Assembly: GCF_900090045.1 (NCBI RefSeq)
Contig: NC_041778.1
Coordinates: forward strand, 682,001-746,000
DNA: 64,000 nt
Source: Plasmodium malariae
Taxonomy: Eukaryota > Apicomplexa > Aconoidasida > Haemosporida > Plasmodiidae
Direction: 5' to 3'
A model generated the notes under the pieces. The model was not told the DNA's origin and made no database searches. It was given only the letters and a program-made list of their open reading frames with translations. Within the stretch, counting starts at the first letter, position 1. Each line of letters starts with the position of its first letter. Both the position numbers and the translations under genes were made by a program. Positions 33,741-45,500 of this stretch are shown here, piece by piece.

Positions 33741-34794
33741 TACATGTATTTACTTATACATACATTTACCCTTACATATACGTATATTTAAATACAGTCT
33801 ACGAAATATTTGTGCGTACATTCTTTTTCATTACATTTCATAACATGTGTTTAAAAGATGAAAAAAAAAATTATGAACATGCAAGGAATAACTTTAATTT
33901 GAAAATTAAAAAAAAAAAAAAAAAAAAAGAGAACAGTGAACATGTATTGACGAATGAGGATCAAGTGAACAAAAAAGGAATACAAAAAAAAAAAAAAAAT
34001 ATATATATATTTTTTTTTTTATCATTTTACATGACATATACACGTACGTATATGCAAATTAATATTCACGAAATTGCAATTACAAACAAGAAAAACGAAA
34101 CGGCATTCTAAGGGAGAGAAACCAAGCGATTTACGTAGCAAAAGAGATAAGGAAGCGATCTCGAAATAATTAGGAAGAAAAATCAAAAAACAAAAAAAAA
34201 AAAAAAGAGGACAAAAAGGAACAGAAATAAAAAGGGAAAAACGGAAAACAAAAGAATAACTAAAAGATGTTACATTTACCATATGAGCAACCGTTTACGA
34301 ATGGGGAAACAATTCTAAATCATTTTAGCTACACCTTTAATTGAACGAATACCTTACATAAGTTGATTATTAACAAGGTCAGCTCGACATACATCATTAA
34401 GCACAATGTACAAAGGGAACACAAATATATATATATATATATATAAATATTCATATGCATATGTATACGCATATACTTATATATAGCCATCACGTTTTTT
34501 TGCATGTACAAATTGCCCGTCGGTTTTAAGCATAAAGGTCAAAGTACATTTTTAGGTTTATATATTTTTATTTTTATCACTGCTTTTTTATTTAATTATT
34601 TATATTATATTTCCTCTTTTTTATTTATTATTATTATTATTTTTTTTTTTTTGTTGTTGTACTTGGAAAAAGATGAATATTAGCAAATGAAGTCACGTTT
34701 GCGATTTCTTACCGTTAGTGAGTGAACATGTTATCAGATTATCATACTCACCTTATATGTAAAAAAATATATTACACGTACATATTCATATTTT

Positions 34795-34925
34795 GTATAT
34801 ATATTCCTACTGTATGTATATATTCGATTATATGTATATATTTGCGTTGTATGTATATATTCGATTATATGTATATATTTGCGTTGTATGTATATATTCG
34901 CATTGTATATATATATTTCTTTTAT
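34795..34925. repeat. Degenerate TGTATATATTCGATTATA repeat
   Basis: Two to three copies of a unit of about 37 bp, built from TGTATATATTCGATTATA and TGTATATATTTGCGTTGTA, about 150 bp upstream of the acid phosphatase start codon. Confidence 0.8.
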
Positions 34926-35074
34926 ATGTATACTTGTGCTTACGTGTGTGTATAATACACCCCTGTACATATCCACATATAACACGCATATATATACACA
35001 CGTACGTACATATATATATATATATATAGATAGATAGATAGATCGCTCCCCGAACGAGCTCCTTGCTTGGCGAA

Positions 35075-38000
35075 ATGCTAAAAAGGAAGGAAGACGAAGC
35101 AGGGGAAGAGAACGGGGATTATTTTTTCTCTTTTTATGAGAAAAAAAAAAAAAAAAAAAAAAAAGTAAAAATAGAAAAAACAGAAAAAACTGAAAAAACT
35201 GAAAAAACAGAAAAAACTGAAAAAACAGAAAAAACAGAAAAAACTGAAAAAAAGATAAAAAAAGATAAAAAGGAAAAAATAATTCCAAAATCGCACCACT
35301 CAGTCAGTACAGATAATTCATGTGAGTCAGGAAAGAGTTACTACTCCTGTTGTTACGAAAATTCGAAAAAATTTTTAAAAAATATAACCATATGTAAAAA
35401 ATGTATATTTAACTATTTCGAGTTTAAAATTATTACAAATATTATTTACATGAGACATGGTGCCAGGACACCTAAAAAGAAAATTCGAAATATTTGGCCG
35501 TTCAAGGAAGGAAAGGGGGATTTGACTTTTCTAGGTTTTCAACAGTCAGTAAGGATTGGTAAGTACTTGAGAAAATATTATTATAGTTTGAAAAAATTAA
35601 ACGAAAAGTATAATAACAAATGTAGTAGTAAGACATACCGTAGTAAAAATAATCAGTGTTCGGGAAAATGGAATGGAAAACACAAAAACGTGGAGTCATC
35701 AAAGATTTCAGCAGTAAATTTAAGTAAAGGCATGCATAATAATGATAGTGATGATGGTAATGATGAGGGGAATTTTTCAATATCAAGTGGGAATACCATA
35801 AAAAAGGGCTTTTTTCTAAATAATGGAAAGAAGAAAAAAAAAAGGAAAAGGAATTGTAAGGCGTTGATATATAGAAAAACCCTTTGTGATTTAAATAAAA
35901 ATATATGCTGTAAAAATGTTAGCAGAGGGAATGCGCAGAGTGAAGAAGTTAAACTTAACTGTCCTTTTAAAAAATGGGAAAAAAAAAATAAAAAGAAAAA
36001 AAGAAAAGATGGTCGTGATGGTGATGCTAAAGAAGGAAGGGCAGAGAGTGCGAAGCGCTCCGATACACATGTGCATAAGGGATGTGCAAATTATCGGGGT
36101 ATTAAAAAAAATATAATAATAAATAACATGAACGATGTAATGCTTGAAAGATTAAATTTCTTTTATAAACATATCTTAATAGAGAATAATATTCTTGACG
36201 ATTCCGTAGAAGAAAAAAAAAAAATATTTTTAAATATTATGAGTGATTTATATAATAGTAGAAAGAATTTCCTGAAAAAGAAAGTAGAAAAATATAATAT
36301 AGAAAAGGAAAAAAAAAAATATGAAAAAATCATTAAAATGATAAATAGATATCTCTGTATTAAAACTACTAATAGTGAGAGATGTAAATTAACAGCATAT
36401 GCAATTATTTGTGGAATTCTAGGAATTAGTGAGAAAATGTTTTTCTTTTTATTCTTGTTGTCTTTTGATAACGATTATTATAATTCTGAACAATGTTATA
36501 TCCCGAAGGATAGAAGAGTTTCTCGTAACGATAGAAACGTATTTCAGAAGGGGGATAAGAAGGGTACACCGTCTTCTTCTCCTCTTGATTGTACTCCTTT
36601 CCAGCGCAGTTACACAATAACTAGTAACAGTATATCCTACAGGAAGAGAAACGATCGATGTGTCGGTGAGTATGACGATTACCTATATAAAAGTGGGAAA
36701 ACGTTGTCCCCTTATAAGAATCATCGTATGAACAGTCTGAATAAATTTCCTAATTCTCTATGTGATTTTAGCTGCGATTATGGATGCGATTATGGATGCA
36801 ATTATGGATGCAATTATGGATGCGATTATGGATGCGATTATGGATGCAATTATGGATGCAATTATGGATGCAATTATGGATGCAATTATGGATGCAATTA
36901 TGGATGCAATTATGGATACGATTCTAGATTCTATCCTATGTACAATTATTACATAAAAAACATATTTCAAAAAGTTATGTATGCGGGTAATTGTATCCCA
37001 AGTAATACTTCGCACACGTCGAACTCTATTAATTGCTTAGACTATTGTAAAAGTAATCATGATTCTATTATTAACAGTACGACTGAAAAAGTAAAATTAC
37101 GGCACAGTACTAATGTGAACAGAAGGTATTGCCATCATAACCATCAGGAACATATATTAATTGAAAAAAAAAATTGTATTAACACGCATGATTTATGGGT
37201 AGGAGAGTGTGGAAGTAAGCAGAATCATAAGCAGAAGCAGGTGCTTAACATTAATGAACAGGAAGTTATTTGTCATAGTGAAAAGTGGGCACGTCCTAAT
37301 AACACAGCTAATCCTAATTGTGTGTATAAAAATAAATTTACAACAAATAATGAATGTACAACTCCGTATTTTAACCATTCCATTTTAGAAGAAAATGAAA
37401 ATGTGCATACGAACAAACCGATAAAGAATAACCACACGGAGTGGTATGAACAAATATATGAGTGGAACGACTCCCCTTTGGAAGAGAATAATCTGAATAA
37501 TTATTTGAAATTACCAAGCTATAGCGATAACGTGAATACGAATGTAGCCTTTTTAAAGAAGGTGGAACAAATAAGACGGAAAAATTTGACAGGTGGAAAT
37601 TTTCAAAAAATAAAGACCAATTATTGTACGTGTAACAGCTTAATATATAACATGAATATATTTTTTCAGTACTTTATGAACAGAAAATACAGTGAGCAAT
37701 ATATTTACAATAAAATAATTAAAACAAAAAAGAGAAATGAAAAGAAGTTAGACAAGTCGTACATTTACAATGTATTTCAGACCTATCTCCAGTATTTATT
37801 GATCCATTTTAGTAGCTTCATACTTGATAGTACTAGCGGAAATAACTACGCAGATGCGTTTTGCTCAGAAAGGGGAATGAACTATTTAGAGCCCGATATA
37901 CGTGGGAGTAAAGTATTTCCAAAAAATTATTTCAACAGTTTTTACGAAACTGTGTGCAAGGGGAAGAATAAGATGAGGATCCAGGACCAATGTTCGGAAA

Positions 38001-40306
38001 ATATAAAGAGGAATGATATCCATCTTTGTTACAATAACTTTGATGATGTTTCATATGTGACCACTTCAAATGACTCCTGTGAAGGAAGCGGTAATTGTGA
38101 GTGCGGTAAGGAATGCATCCAAAACTGTTGGTGTAAGTCCAAGTCTTACCGAAGCTGCAGGAGACCAACCAGTGCTAATAAGTGCGAAAGATGGCAAAAC
38201 GCACGGATAAATGGTGTGAAGGACGACAAGTTAACTAATTTCGATGAGCTATCGAGCAGTGAGTACAATAAGATGATAGCGAAGTATATTTACCTAGTTA
38301 ATATTTTTAATTTTATAATTTCGTATATAGATGTCCTTTTTGAATTTTTCAAAAATGTGTACATTTTGTGCTCCGTTGTAAATGTAGCTGGGAGAAACAC
38401 ACTTATGCATAAAACACTTAAAGCGAAAAATCATTATATTAAAAAATTAAAAAATTATATTTTCAATAATTCATATATATATAAATTACTAAATAATTAT
38501 TATAAAGAAGAGATTTCAATAGTTCATTATATTACGAAATGGAACAGGAGTTATATGGACAGATCAGAGATTTTATTAAACGATACATGGTCAAATGATG
38601 TATCAGCAGACGATATGAATGATAATAATAATAATAATAATAGAATTTTATCTATGTTGAAAAAACATAATTCTTCTGTGTACAAATTAAAAAAAAAATT
38701 AAACAAGTCTATAATATTAAAAGATCTAAAAAAATTAAATTATTGTTCTTTTGATACGAACTATTTAAATAAGGTAAATTATGAACATGGAATATTTTTT
38801 TATGATGAAAAGGCGAAAAATTTGGAATTTCGCCTTTTAAACAACAAAGGGGAGACCATTAAAGGTATTAGAAGTATTAATAATATGAAAAGCATTAACA
38901 GTGTAAGGAATATTAATAATGTGAAAAGCGTTAATAGTATTAAAGGTAATAAACGCATTAAAAGCATGAGTAATATTAAAATCATTAAGCAGTTTATCAG
39001 TTCGTATGACGCTTATATTTATCACGATATTAATCTTTTTTTGGACATCAACAAGGCATATAAAAATTTATCTTCAAAAAGTAGTTTAACAGAGGAGGAA
39101 AATGCAACTACATCCGAAGTGGCATATAATTGTTTGAGCAGTATGTTTTTTTTAAATTCTATCCCTACTGTTAATGTAGAGATGGGGAATAAAGACAAAT
39201 TATTTTTAACTGCGCATTATAATTGTTCAAATGAAGAAACAAAGAGTACGAATGACAAATGCGAGTGCAATCATTATGAAGGACAAGATAATGAAAAAAA
39301 CATTTTACAAGAAAGTAATGTTTATTTATCAAGTGGAAAATCTAATGGTGATTTAGGATATACAGAATTAAAAAAGGATCAAAGTGCTAAAAGGAATAGT
39401 AAAATTATGCAGTTCGTTGAAGACGATGATAAACAAGAATATATCTGCAACACAGTCATACAACATAATAGTGCTACTATGGATGAGAAAAAAGAATTCA
39501 ATACAAAATTAGGGGGGAGGGCTGCTAACCATTGTGTAGGGATATTACACAGGGAGAGAACAGATGAGATGGAAAATTTTGAAGATGGAGATAAAAACAA
39601 GTTAAACGATTTAATGAAGAGTAAGCGATATAGGAAATGTGAACGTATTAAATGGAGTGAATGCTTGGAGTTATGCGAACAGATTAGAGGAGCACGTGGT
39701 CTTAGTCCTGCTCCTCCTGTACAGGAAGAAGAGAAGAGGAGGAGACGTCCTATTTGCAAATGTGACAAGGAAGAAATTATGAACAGTTCAGCAAATGATA
39801 TAGACTATAATAGCGATGAGAATACCAAAAGAAATCTTCATTATTATAAGGAAAGCAAGTGCACAGATATAACTAAAAAAGAAGAGAAAAATAAGGTGAA
39901 AATGTTTTATAAAAAAATATACGATTGTTATAAATTAATGTGTAAGCTTGAGTACAGTAATAAATATTTGTCATGGTTGTGCAGTGGTATGTCCTTAATT
40001 GATGTGGCTATTAATTTTATGATAAATGTGAGATTGTTTGAAAAATTTCAAATTGAACATGGATGCTGGAAAAATGGTAAAACGAGAATAATAAAGAACA
40101 AGAACGACAATCGTAACAGAAGCAGCAGTAGAAGCAGCAGTAGCAGTAGTAGTAGTAGAAGAAGTAACAAGACGTTTATTCCTAAAATTATGCTCTATCT
40201 GACTCACCAGTCGTCCATGTTATCCTTTCAGTCGTGTGTGGGTATAAAAAAAGACTACATGAAAATTCCCCCCTTCGCGGGATTTATATCCCTCGAGTTG
40301 ATTCAC

Positions 40307-40349
<43 letters not shown>

Positions 40350-41967
40350 AGAAATGAAAGAAGAAATGAAAGAAGAAAAGAAAGAAAGAAAAGAAAGAAA
40401 GAAAAAAAAAAAAAAAAAAAACCCATCACAACAACAAATTGATAACTACGACACAAGTGATAATAGCTGTCTTGATGATCAGTCGTGTTGTAGTAAATAT
40501 GAAAGGAGGAGTATCCTAAAATCTGAAAGAAATACGTATTTTTCCTCCTCCGAGTTTAAGAATGCTTACAGAAATGGCATTCATAATTTTGTGTATAAGT
40601 ATGATATGGCAAATATATTTTGTTGTAAGGAAGATTGTATGTGGAAGGTCAAGCAGAAGGATGCTCAGAAAAAGTCAAAGGAAAAATGTGCGGAAAATTC
40701 GTCAAATCGTGAAGAAGGCAAGAAAAATAGTAAAGAGCAAGAAGAGAAAGAAAAAAATATATCAGAAAAAAGAAACAAAGGAATGTACAATGAAAAGTAT
40801 GAAAATTTTCTGCCAAAATGTGCAAATAAAGTACAGGATTTTAAAAATTTATTTTTTTTATTATGTTATAAAGATAATAATATAGATGACCTCATTGAGC
40901 TGTACAACATTTGTTTAAGTGAAAAACATACACACATAAAAAGTACTCAACTAAATAATGAAGAATTAAAAAAAAGGAAAAGGAAGAGACATTTTTACGG
41001 TTATTTTATTAAATTTACTTTTAATAATTATTTTCCCTTAAATTTGAAAAAAAAAAAAAAAAAAGCTCAAAAAAAATATTTTAATATATGTACAGCGAAA
41101 ACAGTTTTTGATGTATATAAAAGTAAAAAATTGGTAGAGAATAATATATGTTATTCGTCTTTAATAAATAGGAGTTCAAAAAAAGGCAATTACTCAAATA
41201 ATGCGTTCACTTCGAAAAATTATAACTGCATAAATTCGAATGGGCGCATTAATGGTACCTACTTGAGGAGAACTAATATCATGAAAAAGCTAAACATGAA
41301 TTACTTGAATTTTAATTGCAAATATGATAAGTACATGCATTATGTGTATAACAGTAGTAATGTAAAATACGGAAAAATGTATCATAAACTTAACAGAAAG
41401 AGCAATAAGAAATTTAGAACAAAACAAAGTACTGATCTTAATAATAGATTGTTAGATAAGTGCAAACAGACACAACATGACTGTTGTTTGTCGTCCAGTG
41501 AAGAAAGGATGCAAAGGGGGGGAGGGGTTTGGTTCCGCAGTAAAAAGTTGAAATCTGCAAAGGATATGGAAAAGGAAAAAGACCACGTGGAGGGTCATCA
41601 GGAAAAACAGTTACTACAGCTAAACTGGAAGCAGCGAGAGGGGGGGGAAGATACGGACAAACATGATTATTTGAATGATGCTAATATTGAAAGCTTCAAG
41701 AAAGAAAGGAAAAAGAATTATACAAATAACATGAAAATGGGTTATATCTTTGGGTCCTCCAAAAAAAACATTTCATCAAAAATATTTAAAAATTTTAGAA
41801 CATACAATAGTGGTAATAAAAAAAAAAAAAAAAAAAAAAATTCGTACAAAGGATGGTGTGAAAGTGAAATAAGAAATTATCATAATGAAAACATGATTTG
41901 TTTAGATTGCCTCATCAGCTATTTAAAAAAAATGCTCAGGATTTACGAAGACCCTGAAGTGTTATAG
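35075..41967 (+). CDS. Large histidine acid phosphatase-like protein, frame broken in a poly(A) run
   Basis: The first ATG is 35075. The first open part runs to TGA 40355-40357 (1760 aa). A second open part in the next frame runs from the 38-A run at 40310-40347 to TAG 41965-41967 (about 540 aa). One gene of about 2300 aa with a homopolymer length error or polymorphism is likeliest. The histidine phosphatase core is split by huge low-complexity inserts. The N-terminal RHGARTP (35453-35473) has the catalytic His and Arg, followed by GDLTFLGFQQSVRIGKYL, like the family's LTPLG motif. The C-terminal LTHQSSMLSFQ (from 40199) stands where HAPs have HD, and IPPFAGFISLELI matches the PPYAS..FEL strand. 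Inserts include Lys-Thr-Glu repeats (35160-35250), Cys-x-Tyr-Gly repeats (36770-36920), Asn runs and a Ser run. Such enzymes remove phosphate from phosphoesters or inositol phosphates. The substrate is unknown, and there is no signal peptide. Confidence 0.8.
36770..36920. repeat. 12-bp coding repeat GATTATGGATGC
   Basis: About 12 tandem copies of GATTATGGATGC or AATTATGGATGC within the acid phosphatase gene, encoding (D/N)YGC. The first-base G/A change (Asp/Asn) is the main variation. The other frames also stay open (MDAI and IIAS type), which is a by-product of the period. Confidence 0.95.
40310..40347 (+). repeat. 38-base poly(A) run at the phosphatase frame break
   Basis: Uninterrupted A run encoding poly-Lys in the first frame, ended by GAAGAAATGA. 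A change of one base in run length moves translation into the downstream frame, which is then open for about 540 codons. Homopolymers this long are prone to sequencing and replication slippage. Confidence 0.9.
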
Positions 41968-42276
41968 CATTGGTGGTGGTGGTGATGGGGGTACACTCTA
42001 CACACAGGTGGACCTACACACATGGGAAAACACACATAAGAGTGTATATCTATGCTCACGTATGAGCTATATTGGATTGAAACCTGTATGCATTCCTTCC
42101 GTTCAGAGCAATTTGGTGTGCTCCTCAACATAACTAATTATTTGTTTAAAAATGCACCATCTTAATATTAATAGTACGGATGAGCAAAAGCGCTCCTGTC
42201 GCATTAACCCGATCATGATCTTTTTGATTGTTGGTATATTCCTCACACTTGGCTGAAGTGCCATTTGGCGAGTGGA

Positions 42277-42313
<37 letters not shown>

Positions 42314-42536
42314 ATGTGAGAAAAGAAGAAAAATACGAAACTACAAAGAACGAAATACATTATTAACAAAGATAGTCATTATAATATACTGTAACATAAT
42401 AGCGGTGTTGTGTGTGCGCTTTTGAAGAACAAAAAAAAAGGAATGGGGGAAAACGGATTAGCAGAAAAGGTAAGGAAAAAGGTTTCAAACGAGATGTGAA
42501 AAAAAGGGGTGTTTTGTCAAACATAGGGAAAGAACA
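41968..42536. other. Convergent intergenic region
   Basis: About 570 bp between the phosphatase stop and the stop of the 1705-residue minus-strand gene. It holds a short GGTGGTGGT/GGGG patch at 41972-41994, unique sequence, and a poly(A) run at 42282-42311. No gene seen. Confidence 0.65.
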
Positions 42537-45500
42537 TTACAGTTTTCTTAGTATTACTAATACTATATCTACATTAAATAAGTGAACGTGTTTTTCGTTG
42601 TGCACTTCGTATCGGTGTGAATATTTTTCTAAAAAGTTCGTAAGAAACTCAAAAACATTTTGGTGAGTCGAGGAGGATTGTATCATATTAGTATGTTGGG
42701 GGAAATAATTTAAAATGAAATTATTATAAAATATGTTTAGTGATTCAAAATGAAGGGATGATATATCAAAGGAAGGACCAGCGAAATTTAGTAAAGTGAA
42801 AAGGATAAAAATATTTCTTTTGACAAGTTTATTCGCTAATGAGTGATGATTATGAGGATTATGGTGCTGGTCATATGTACAGTGCATTTTCAACAATATT
42901 TGAATCAACGTTTTAACCTTTGAGCAAACTCTCTTTTGACTTTCAATGTCTACGTAGTCGAGGAAGCTGACAAAATTTAAAAGATATGTTGATATGTTTG
43001 AAGCATATATAACTTCCATTATTGGCATTTTTAAAAAATGGGAATACAGGATGTGCGGTTTGAGTCGTTTGAAGGGTTTTCCCTGATGGTGCAATTTGTC
43101 GTTATAGCTTTCATCCGTTTTGTTTAAAATGTACTCCTCGAAGTAATTATTGGCTTCTTTAAAATAGTCCAGAAATATAATAGTATTAAAAAACTTTAAC
43201 TGGTATTCCGTTTTAACTGAGCTCTTTTGAGTAAAAATGTTTTCAATGTATTTTTTTGACAATACTTGAATAATATTCACATATCGCAATTTACAATTTT
43301 TTAAGGAGATAAGTATATCTATAATATTTCTACTTGTTAATTCTATTTCATGTTGCATTTTATTTTTCATTTTATTAATATATAGTATGCACAAGAGTTT
43401 CTGTAGTAGTTTTGTCAGTTTGTTTTTCAAGTGTTCTTCGTCGTAACTTCCACGTTCGTTGCTACGGTGTGTACCGCTGTAACTACTGCTGCAATTGCCG
43501 CTATATGTATCATCACTCTTATGAAGTTGAACATTTTTCATTAGCTCCGCTCCGTTCTTTTGGACCCTATGCTCATCGTTTGTTTCCGTATTGCTCCTTT
43601 TAAATGTACAGTTGATGTGATCCATGTGAGATGACGAAGCTGATATAATGGGTGGTAGTTCACTTTTTGTGTGCCTTATACATTCCATTAGATAATGCGC
43701 GTGCTCTTTTTTTAAATCATAAACATTGTCGGCATACTTTGGTTTTTCGTCCTTTTTTTTTGTATTATGTACATGCAATATATTTCTTTCTTTTTCCTTT
43801 ACATCCGTTTTTTCATTTTTTTTTGTTTTATTTGAATACTTATTAATCGTGTATAAAAAGCTAGCTGCATTATTTATGAGCATGACCAATTTATTTTCAA
43901 TTAAATTTTTTTCACATTCTTTTTTATTGCATTTTGTGAAATTATTAAGATAGGACAATACGAAATAGTTAAAGCGCTTATAAGTGAGAGATAATTTTTC
44001 GTATTTCTCAAAATAAACATGTAAAACTTCTTTAAAAAAATTGAAATTATTTATGTAATTTTTGTCGTTTAATATTATTTTGCTTGACAGCTCTACGATT
44101 GCTCTAACGATTAAACTGTTTATGCCCATTCGGTGTAACCTGCCCCGTGGATCACTAAGCACATCGTCATTAGGGGCATTATTCCGATGTACATCACCAT
44201 CAACGGATGCATTGCTGCTATTAATGCTGCTACAAATGCTACTGCTATTGCTGCTACAAATGCTGCTGCTATTGCCGCTACAAATGCTACTGCTATTGCT
44301 GCTACAAATGCTACTGCTATTGCTGCTACAAATGCTACTGCTATTGCTGCTACAAATGCTGCTGCTATTTCCGCTACAAATGCTGCTGCTATTGCTGCTA
44401 CTGTTGCCCCCATGGATGCCAACCCCTTTACTGTTCATCACATCCGTATCAGCTGTCTCTTCAAATATTCGCCTCATTATATAAAATACATATGGCATTT
44501 CCCATTGCTGCAAATTTGTGCTCAATAATTTGTAGTACATGTAGTAGACTTCATGACGAAACATTTTAGCCTTTAACAAGCACGAGATTATAAAAAAAAA
44601 ATTTTCTCCATTTAATTTATTTCTTTTATATTTGATCATGTTGTTTAACAAGTTAAGTAATACTCCTCCTTTTACGGCTTCATTATATGGGTAATTGGAA
44701 TACACACTTTCGTAAGTCATAAAGTACACATTAAGGGAGTATTTCATCAACGGAAAAAATGGCATATTCATACTATTCATATTGCTACTACAAACAGTTG
44801 AAGGAAATTCTAATTTTGTGTTTTTTATCTTTGGCTGTGTATTTAAAAAGCTCGTATTATATTCGAGTACTAAATTTTTTTTTAACTGCACCCAGTTTTG
44901 AAAAAATAAAATATGTATAATTCTGTTCAAATATTTTTTTACAAATATATTCATGATATCTGATAATGTGCTATGTTCAACATACTGTCTCATGGAGTGG
45001 AAAATGTTGTCATCTTCGACCCTGTTAGAATGGACTACTAACTGGTGCATGTTCGATAGAACCTTTTTCCCTTTTCCCCCAATTTGCGTATTTTTAAAAT
45101 GGTCAAGTTTAAACAGAGAAAAAATATAATTTTTTCTTTTCACATTTTCTTTTATTTGCATTAACTTGGAAAAAAAATTTAAAAACATGATTACCTCCGT
45201 TTCGTTTATAAACAAATGTGAATCCTTTTCCTCTAAATAGGCAAAGCAGTTCTTTAGGAGGGATAAATTTATCCCCCTGCAGTTGTAGTAATACAAATGT
45301 AAGTTGAGAAATAACAAAATGTGATAATGCGCTAGGTTCTTGTATCCTTTTTTCGGTATACAAAACTTTCTTTCAATGTGCTTCAAATATTTTGTGATAG
45401 GTATATCTAACACACTGTTCTCATTAAACGAAAGGAATATTTTGTTTATTTTGTGTAAATAGTGGAGCATTGTTATTAGTTTGCTTAGTTCAACGTCTTC

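Larger units (their letters stand above)
30039..35074. other. 5-kb divergent intergenic region, ACP / acid phosphatase
   Basis: The largest gene-free stretch in the window, lying between two start codons. It holds poly(T) at 30062-30094, (TA)n at 30224-30250, a 23-bp GCGCG-containing repeat at 30590-30905, unique AT-rich DNA from 30930 to 32030, (TA)n at 32031-32050, a TTTTTTCA repeat at 32500-32565, poly(T) at 32630-32656, a 28-bp repeat at 32870-33165, a 12-bp repeat at 33520-33740, poly(A)/poly(T) runs at 33908-34020, a TA tract at 34425-34444, a GTATATATT-type repeat at 34795-34925 and TA plus GATA tracts at 35010-35043. No supportable gene. Confidence 0.65.

Noticed and set aside
35063..35074. 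Earlier TTG start for the acid phosphatase
   Set aside because: The in-frame ATG at 35075 is only four codons downstream and is the normal eukaryotic start.
44062..44528. Plus-strand Ala/Thr/Asn and Leu-rich ORFs
   Set aside because: Shadows of the 24-bp coding repeat of the large minus-strand gene.
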